Shown piece by piece: positions 7,456 through 10,581 of a DNA stretch of 10,581 bases; the stretch's first letter is position 1, and the number at the start of each line of letters is the position of its first letter. The notes under the pieces are model-generated. The model was not told the DNA's origin, made no database searches, and saw only the letters and a list, made by a program, of their open reading frames with translations. Location of the stretch: contig JADGCR010000065.1 in NCBI GenBank assembly GCA_015228895.1, positions 1 to 10,581 on the forward strand. The letters run 5' to 3'. Source of the stretch: Magnetococcales bacterium. Its GTDB lineage: Bacteria > Pseudomonadota > Magnetococcia > Magnetococcales > Magnetaquicoccaceae. The position numbers were made by a program, and so were the translations under genes.

Positions 7456-7475
7456 CACAATTTCCATGGCAACAA
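7428..7475 (-). other. Possible Trp-rich leader peptide overlapping the hairpin
   Basis: On the minus strand, a frame ending in TGA at 7430-7428 reads LLPWKLWFTLPWVWG. It contains four TGG codons (7466-7464, 7457-7455, 7442-7440, 7436-7434) in the last 13 sense codons. The stop codon lies inside the 3' arm of the hairpin at 7455-7427, so a ribosome on the Trp codons would cover the 5' arm. Placement upstream of a trpF cluster makes a tryptophan-sensing leader possible. Against it, the nearest start codons are TTG (7475, 7472), no ribosome site is visible, and GC-rich hairpin sequence yields TGG by chance. Confidence 0.3.
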
Positions 7476-7500
7476 TAACGAAATTAAGAGCGGTAGGCAA
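7472..7500 (-). promoter_or_regulatory. Candidate sigma70 promoter for the 113-aa gene/trpF cluster
   Basis: On the minus strand, TTGCCT (7500-7495; 4 of 6 to TTGACA) and TATTGT (7477-7472; 4 of 6 to TATAAT) are separated by exactly 17 nt in an AT-rich stretch. Transcription would begin near 7466, giving a leader of about 68 nt that includes the T7 hairpin before the ATG at 7398. The match is modest and rests on sequence pattern alone. Confidence 0.3.
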
Positions 7501-7563
7501 CTGTGAGCAAAAGATTTGACGCGCAGAATTTGTAACAGGTGGGAGTGGCAGGTGGGAATTGGG

Positions 7564-7603
7564 ATCGGACAGGAGACCGTGGTGACTTCGCCTCCTGCCC
7601 GAT
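7564..7603 (-). terminator. Stem-loop directly after the 83-aa gene, without a U tract
   Basis: Minus-strand ATCGGGCAGGAG (7603-7592) and CTCCTGTCCGAT (7575-7564) form a 12-bp stem around a 16-nt loop. The single non-Watson-Crick position is a G-U wobble in minus-strand RNA but an A-C mismatch in plus-strand RNA, which points to a function in the minus transcript. It begins 6 nt after the stop codon at 7610. No T run follows, so it may protect the 3' end or assist factor-dependent termination rather than act as a classical terminator. Confidence 0.4.
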
Positions 7604-7609
7604 TCAGGA

Positions 7610-7861
7610 TCAACCGAAGATCAGCGAGGGGTTTTGCTGAGCGTTCAGGGCTTTTTCCTCCAGTTCGCCGATGAGCATTTCCGTCAATTCATGGGCGATC
7701 CCGATGTCCTGAATCCCTTCGATCAGGCAATCACCCATGACGGAATGATCACTGCGGCACAGGCTGTAGCCGTTGTCGCCGATTTCGATATGGACTCTGC
7801 TCTGCACTCCGACACACAGGCCATAATCTTCCGGGGCGATTGGATATTCTCCTCTGTTCAT
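7610..7861 (-). CDS. Unrecognised 83-aa protein
   Basis: I do not recognise a family. The start at 7861 is firm: AAGGAG lies 8 nt upstream, and the open frame further upstream has no such signal. The 83 residues include a beta-like N-terminal half (CVGVQSRVHIEIGDNGYSLC) and a helical acidic C-terminal half (HELTEMLIGELEEKALNAQQ), with Cys at 16, 35 and 45 and no CxxC pair. There is no signal peptide or membrane segment, so it is probably cytosolic. It lies 140 nt after dapB with its own patterned leader, so it may be transcribed separately. A 12-bp stem-loop follows its stop. Confidence 0.65.
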   Translation of the reverse strand: MNRGEYPIAPEDYGLCVGVQSRVHIEIGDNGYSLCRSDHSVMGDCLIEGIQDIGIAHELTEMLIGELEEKALNAQQNPSLIFG

Positions 7862-7885
7862 GGTCGTCTCTCCTTGAGATTGGTA

Positions 7886-7921
7886 TCCACGCCAAACGTG
7901 GAATGGACGTTTATTAATAAA
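7886..7921 (-). promoter_or_regulatory. AT-rich palindrome and small hairpin in the leader of the 83-aa gene
   Basis: Two adjacent symmetrical elements lie upstream of the AAGGAG of the 83-aa gene. TTTATTAATAAA (7910-7921) is a perfect 12-bp palindrome with no G or C in otherwise GC-rich DNA. TCCACG (7886-7891) and CGTGGA (7897-7902) form a 6-bp hairpin with a 5-nt loop. The first could be an operator or part of a promoter, though no good -35 is found 17 nt upstream. The second would sit in the mRNA leader about 10 nt before the ribosome site. Confidence 0.3.
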
Positions 7922-8001
7922 TCGCGTCGTATGTTTCCCTTTTGCCGGATTTAGACCAATCTCACGGAAAGAAAGTTCCAAGGTGGGTGCTTTTTTTCCG
8001 C

Positions 8002-8820
8002 CTACTGTCCTTTGAATCCCAGGATATCCCCCATATCGAACAGACCGGGTGGGCGGTTTTGCACCCACAGGGCGGCGCGCACCGCACCGGAGGCAAAGGT
8101 CATGCGACTGGAGGCGCGATGGGTGATTTCCAGCCGTTCCCCCTCGCCGGCAAAAAGGGCGGTGTGATCCCCAACGATGTCTCCCCCCCGTATCGTGGCG
8201 AAACCGATGGCGCGGGAATCGCGGGGACCCGTATGGCCTTCACGGGCATACACCCCATTCTCTAGCAAATTTCGTTCCAATGCTGTCGCGATCGCTTGAC
8301 CCAACCCCAGGGCCGTGCCGGAAGGGGCGTCCACCTTATGTCGGTGGTGTGCCTCGATGATCTCCACATCGAAGGAGTCCCCCAAAGCTTTGGCGGTCTC
8401 GGCGGCGATTTTGAACATCAAGTTGACACCCACACTGAAATTGGGGGCAAACACCACCGGGATGGACCGACTGGCGGCCACGATCCGCTCCCGCCCGGCC
8501 TGATCGATGCCGGTGGTGCCGATCACCAGGGGCGAGGCGGCCTCGATCGCGTAATCCAGATGGGTCAGCGTGGCGGCGGGCACGGTGAAATCGATGACCA
8601 CTTGACCCGGCGCGAAAGCCGAACGGGCCCGGGCGGCGATGGTCACGCCCAAAGGTCCCACCCCGGCCACCTCCCCCGCGTCACGACCGATCAGGGGCGA
8701 GGCGGGATGTTCCGTGGCCGCAGCCAGACGGGCATGCTCTTGTCGGGCGTGCAACGCCTGAATCAGCATCCGTCCCATGCGACCACCAGCGCCCACGATG
8801 GCAATTGGGGTTTTGTTCAT
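8002..8820 (-). CDS. dapB: 4-hydroxy-tetrahydrodipicolinate reductase
   Basis: DapB reduces the product of DapA to tetrahydrodipicolinate with NAD(P)H, on the route to diaminopimelate for peptidoglycan and to lysine. The 272 residues match the usual length (273 in E. coli). Visible features are the Rossmann dinucleotide motif IVGAGGRMG (8-16), DFT at 77-79 and GTTG (101-104) around the cofactor, APNFSVGVN (125-133), and the signature EAHHRHKVDAPSGTA (156-170). In that signature H158 is the proposed acid/base, K162 is the proton donor, and the SGT loop binds substrate. The start is supported by AGGGAG 6 nt upstream; the same frame is open far beyond it, but as a shadow of dnaJ. It follows dnaJ by 29 nt, the gene order seen in pseudomonads, so it is probably transcribed with dnaK-dnaJ. 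No obvious intrinsic terminator follows. Confidence 0.97.
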   Translation of the reverse strand: MNKTPIAIVGAGGRMGRMLIQALHARQEHARLAAATEHPASPLIGRDAGEVAGVGPLGVTIAARARSAFAPGQVVIDFTVPAATLTHLDYAIEAASPLVIGTTGIDQAGRERIVAASRSIPVVFAPNFSVGVNLMFKIAAETAKALGDSFDVEIIEAHHRHKVDAPSGTALGLGQAIATALERNLLENGVYAREGHTGPRDSRAIGFATIRGGDIVGDHTALFAGEGERLEITHRASSRMTFASGAVRAALWVQNRPPGLFDMGDILGFKGQ

Positions 8821-8849
8821 GCCCGACTCCCTGTTGTGCTGCCAAAGGG

Positions 8850-9614
8850 TTATTTGGAGGACATCTTGTCCAGAAAATCCTTGACCCGCCCCAGAAAGGA
8901 GTGGGATTCGGGTTGGGATTCGTTGTTGGAAAGCGCCTCGAACTCCTGCAGGAGCTCTTTTTGTCTTTTGGTCAAGGTCACCGGGGTTTCCACCCGCACC
9001 TCCACCACCAGATCGCCGAAAATCCCCGGACGATTCAGATGAGGCAACCCCTTGCCCCGCAACGCCAACCGCTTGCCGGTCTGCACTCCGGGAGGCAGGG
9101 TGACGATGGCGCGTCCCACCAGGGTGGGCACCTCCAGTTTCCCCCCCAACGCGGCCTGGGGAAAGGTGATGGGGGCGTGACAGAGCAGATCCGGTCCGAA
9201 CCGTTCGAAAATGGGATGGGACGACACTTCGATGATGATGTACAGATCTCCCGGCGGCCCCCCCTGCGGACCCGCGCCCCCCTCGCCGGTGAGACGGATG
9301 CGGGTGCCGGTCTCCACCCCCTGAGGAATCTTGCCTGTCAGGGTCTTCTCGGAACGGGTCCGCCCCTGTCCCTGACACTCGGCGCACGGGTTGCGAATGA
9401 TCCGGCCCTGACCACGACAGGTGGGACAGGGCCGGGAGATGGAAAAGAAACCCTGCTGGGTACGGATCTGACCCGCGCCTCCGCAGGCCGAACAGGTCTC
9501 CGGCCCGCTGCCCGGCTTGGCGCCACTGCCCCGGCAGGATTCACAACGCTCGATGGAGGGAATGCGAATCCGCTCGGTGGCCCCGTGCATGACCGTCTCC
9601 AACGAGACCGTCAT
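8850..9614 (-). CDS. dnaJ: Chaperone DnaJ, C-terminal part (zinc and substrate-binding domains; separated by frameshift)
   Basis: This frame carries the last 254 residues of a type I DnaJ, numbered here as residues 126-379 of the restored protein. Four CxxCxGxG zinc motifs are complete: CESCRGSG (149-156), CSACGGAG (166-173), CPTCRGQG (188-195) and CAECQGQG (202-209). The two beta-barrel client-binding domains follow, with typical segments such as [11 protein letters not shown] and LRGKGLPH, then a C-terminal dimerisation region. The codons before the ATG at 9614 continue the same frame as [11 protein letters not shown], characteristic DnaJ sequence lying upstream of any start, so this is the tail of one gene rather than an independent gene. 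The ATG overlaps the stop of the upstream fragment (ATGA), so reinitiation is possible, but no strong ribosome site is seen. The whole gene would span 8850-9988 and encode 379 residues (376 in E. coli). Confidence 0.93.
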   Translation of the reverse strand: MTVSLETVMHGATERIRIPSIERCESCRGSGAKPGSGPETCSACGGAGQIRTQQGFFSISRPCPTCRGQGRIIRNPCAECQGQGRTRSEKTLTGKIPQGVETGTRIRLTGEGGAGPQGGPPGDLYIIIEVSSHPIFERFGPDLLCHAPITFPQAALGGKLEVPTLVGRAIVTLPPGVQTGKRLALRGKGLPHLNRPGIFGDLVVEVRVETPVTLTKRQKELLQEFEALSNNESQPESHSFLGRVKDFLDKMSSK

Positions 9615-9988
9615 GTCGTAACGGAAATCCTCGCCCTTTTGCGGTCCGCCCCGTCCCGTCCCCCCCGGCCACCGCCGAAGATGTCCCCGAAGAACTCCTC
9701 GAAGATATCCCCGAAACCGCCACCAAAGCCGGTGGGATCTCCGGAGAAGCCCCCTCCGGCCTGCTGGTTCAGTCCGGCGTGGCCGAATTGATCGTAGATG
9801 GCGCGTTTTTTCTGATCCTTCAGCACCTCGTAGGCGGCGTTGACCTCCTTGAACTTGGATTCGGCCGTCTTGTCACCCGGATTGCGATCCGGGTGCAACT
9901 CCATGGCCAGGGTCCGGTACGCCTTCTTGATGGTGGCGTCCGAGGCGTCCCGCGGCACTCCAAGGATTTCGTAATAGTCTTTGGACAT
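9611..9988 (-). CDS. dnaJ: Chaperone DnaJ, N-terminal part (J domain and G/F region; truncated by frameshift)
   Basis: DnaJ delivers unfolded clients to DnaK and stimulates its ATPase through the J domain. Residues 1-70 form a complete J domain ([11 protein letters not shown] at 32-34; [13 protein letters not shown]), followed by the Gly/Phe region (about 75-110, [20 protein letters not shown]). After GGGRGG (residue 110) the frame enters 15 non-DnaJ residues ([15 protein letters not shown]) and stops at 9611. The true continuation ([12 protein letters not shown]...) is in the -1 frame, so one nucleotide appears missing in the G7 run at 9666-9660. The start is fixed by overlap with the dnaK stop (TAATG), which implies translational coupling. 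If the break is real, the cell would make a J-domain-only peptide unless ribosomes or RNA polymerase slip. Confidence 0.95.
   Translation of the reverse strand: MSKDYYEILGVPRDASDATIKKAYRTLAMELHPDRNPGDKTAESKFKEVNAAYEVLKDQKKRAIYDQFGHAGLNQQAGGGFSGDPTGFGGGFGDIFEEFFGDIFGGGRGGRDGADRKRARISVTT
9660..9666 (-). other. dnaJ: G7 homopolymer at the dnaJ frameshift
   Basis: The minus strand reads CGG GGG GGA in the J-domain frame. Adding one G restores CGG GGG GGG ACG GGA CGG GGC, that is RGGTGRG, and joins both dnaJ halves without a stop. The same bases fit the X XXY YYZ form of a -1 slippery heptamer (G GGG GGA), and -1 is the direction needed. The likeliest cause is a homopolymer error in sequencing or assembly. 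Confidence 0.85.
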
Positions 9989-10581
9989 TATTTGGTGTCT
10001 TTATCTGGATGCACTTCCTCGTAATCCGCTTCGACCACATCCTCTGGTTTGTCGTGGCCGGGTTTCTTTTTGCCATCGGTTCCGTGGGAACCCGCTCCGG
10101 CGAAATCCGGACCTTCCGGAGCCGCGCCGCTCTCCTTGTAGACCGCTTCGCCCAGTTTGAGCGAGGCTTCCATCAAGGCCTGCGTCCTGCTCTCGATCTT
10201 TTCCGCGTCATCCTTGTCCAACACCGCTTTCAGTTCGGCCAGGGCCTCCTCGATGCCTTTCCTGGTGGCGGCGTCCACCTTGTCCCCATGTTCCTTGAGG
10301 GATTTTTCCGTGGTGTAGATCAGGGAATCCCCGTGGTTGCGGGCCTCGATGAGTTGCCGCTTCTTGGCGTCCTCGCTGGCGTGGGCCTCGGCGTCCCGCA
10401 CCATCTTGTCGATTTCCGCCTGGGTCAGACCGCCGGAGGCCTGGATCTTGATGGACTGCTCCCGTCCCGTCCCCTTGTCCTTGGCCGAAACATGCACCAG
10501 GCCATTGGCGTCGATGTCGAAAGTGACCTCGATCTGGGGAACGCCACGGGGCGCCGGGGGGATGCCCACCAGATCGAACTG
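9988..10581 (-). CDS. dnaK: Chaperone DnaK (Hsp70), C-terminal part; 5' end outside window
   Basis: The visible 197 residues are the end of Hsp70, the ATP-driven chaperone that works with DnaJ and GrpE. They begin within the substrate-binding beta domain: [19 protein letters not shown] is the conserved strand region corresponding to QFNLDGINPAPRG in E. coli DnaK, then [19 protein letters not shown]. The helical lid follows ([20 protein letters not shown] onward). A disordered Gly/Lys-rich linker (PGHDKPED) comes before the conserved acidic end VVEADYEEV. The ATPase domain, roughly the first 440 residues, lies outside the window, so the promoter and heat-shock control cannot be seen. The reading frame is open to the window edge without an internal start. 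The TAA stop shares a base with the dnaJ ATG. Confidence 0.98.
   Translation of the reverse strand, partial: QFDLVGIPPAPRGVPQIEVTFDIDANGLVHVSAKDKGTGREQSIKIQASGGLTQAEIDKMVRDAEAHASEDAKKRQLIEARNHGDSLIYTTEKSLKEHGDKVDAATRKGIEEALAELKAVLDKDDAEKIESRTQALMEASLKLGEAVYKESGAAPEGPDFAGAGSHGTDGKKKPGHDKPEDVVEADYEEVHPDKDTK

Noticed and set aside
7862..8001. Possible terminator after dapB using CGGAAA and TTTCCG
   Set aside because: The arms are short with a loop of about 24 nt and no T run after the second arm, so it is not convincing.
8002..9387. A 461-codon minus-strand frame that would extend DapB upstream
   Set aside because: Residues before the dapB ATG are a shadow of dnaJ with no dapB similarity. DapB has its normal length and a ribosome site at 8820.

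Overview
The window is GC-rich bacterial chromosome in which every gene I can support lies on the minus strand, so transcription runs from high to low coordinates. The partial dnaK, dnaJ and dapB order at the right end resembles the grpE-dnaK-dnaJ-dapB order of Pseudomonas and other Pseudomonadota, and Shine-Dalgarno sites are of the GGAG type. I read the organism as a Gram-negative pseudomonadote. No rRNA or other taxonomic marker is present, so a narrower placement would be a guess.

Layout in transcription order. (1) 10581-8002: the C-terminal third of DnaK, then DnaJ, whose start overlaps the dnaK stop (TAATG), then dapB 29 nt further on. dnaJ is broken into two overlapping reading frames by what looks like one missing G in a run of seven. 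(2) 7861-7610: an unrecognised 83-aa protein with a strong ribosome binding site, a small hairpin and an AT-rich palindrome in its leader. A stem-loop follows its stop codon. (3) 7500-5442: a leader region holding a promoter-like sequence, a hairpin followed by seven T, and a short frame with four Trp codons. Then come an unrecognised 113-aa protein with an acidic tail, trpF (tryptophan biosynthesis) and a cytosolic Sel1-repeat protein, closely packed like an operon. (4) 5376-5098: an unrecognised 92-aa helical protein. (5) 5000-1: a 1297-aa membrane hybrid histidine kinase with a periplasmic NMT1/THI5-type binding domain, then a CheX-like phosphatase, then, 4 nt later, a zinc-ribbon protein with an integrase-type SAM-like domain that runs off the window.

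Region 1 is protein-folding housekeeping plus lysine/diaminopimelate synthesis. Region 3 links tryptophan synthesis to two accessory proteins and may carry a transcription attenuator. Region 5 looks like a signalling unit: a sensor for a small periplasmic ligand, a possible phosphatase for a receiver domain, and a DNA-binding protein of unknown role. No tRNA, rRNA, CRISPR array or insertion sequence was seen, and no gene-free stretch exceeds 300 bases; the longest is about 211 bases, at 7399-7609. The points most worth checking are the dnaJ frameshift and the Trp-rich leader upstream of the trpF cluster.
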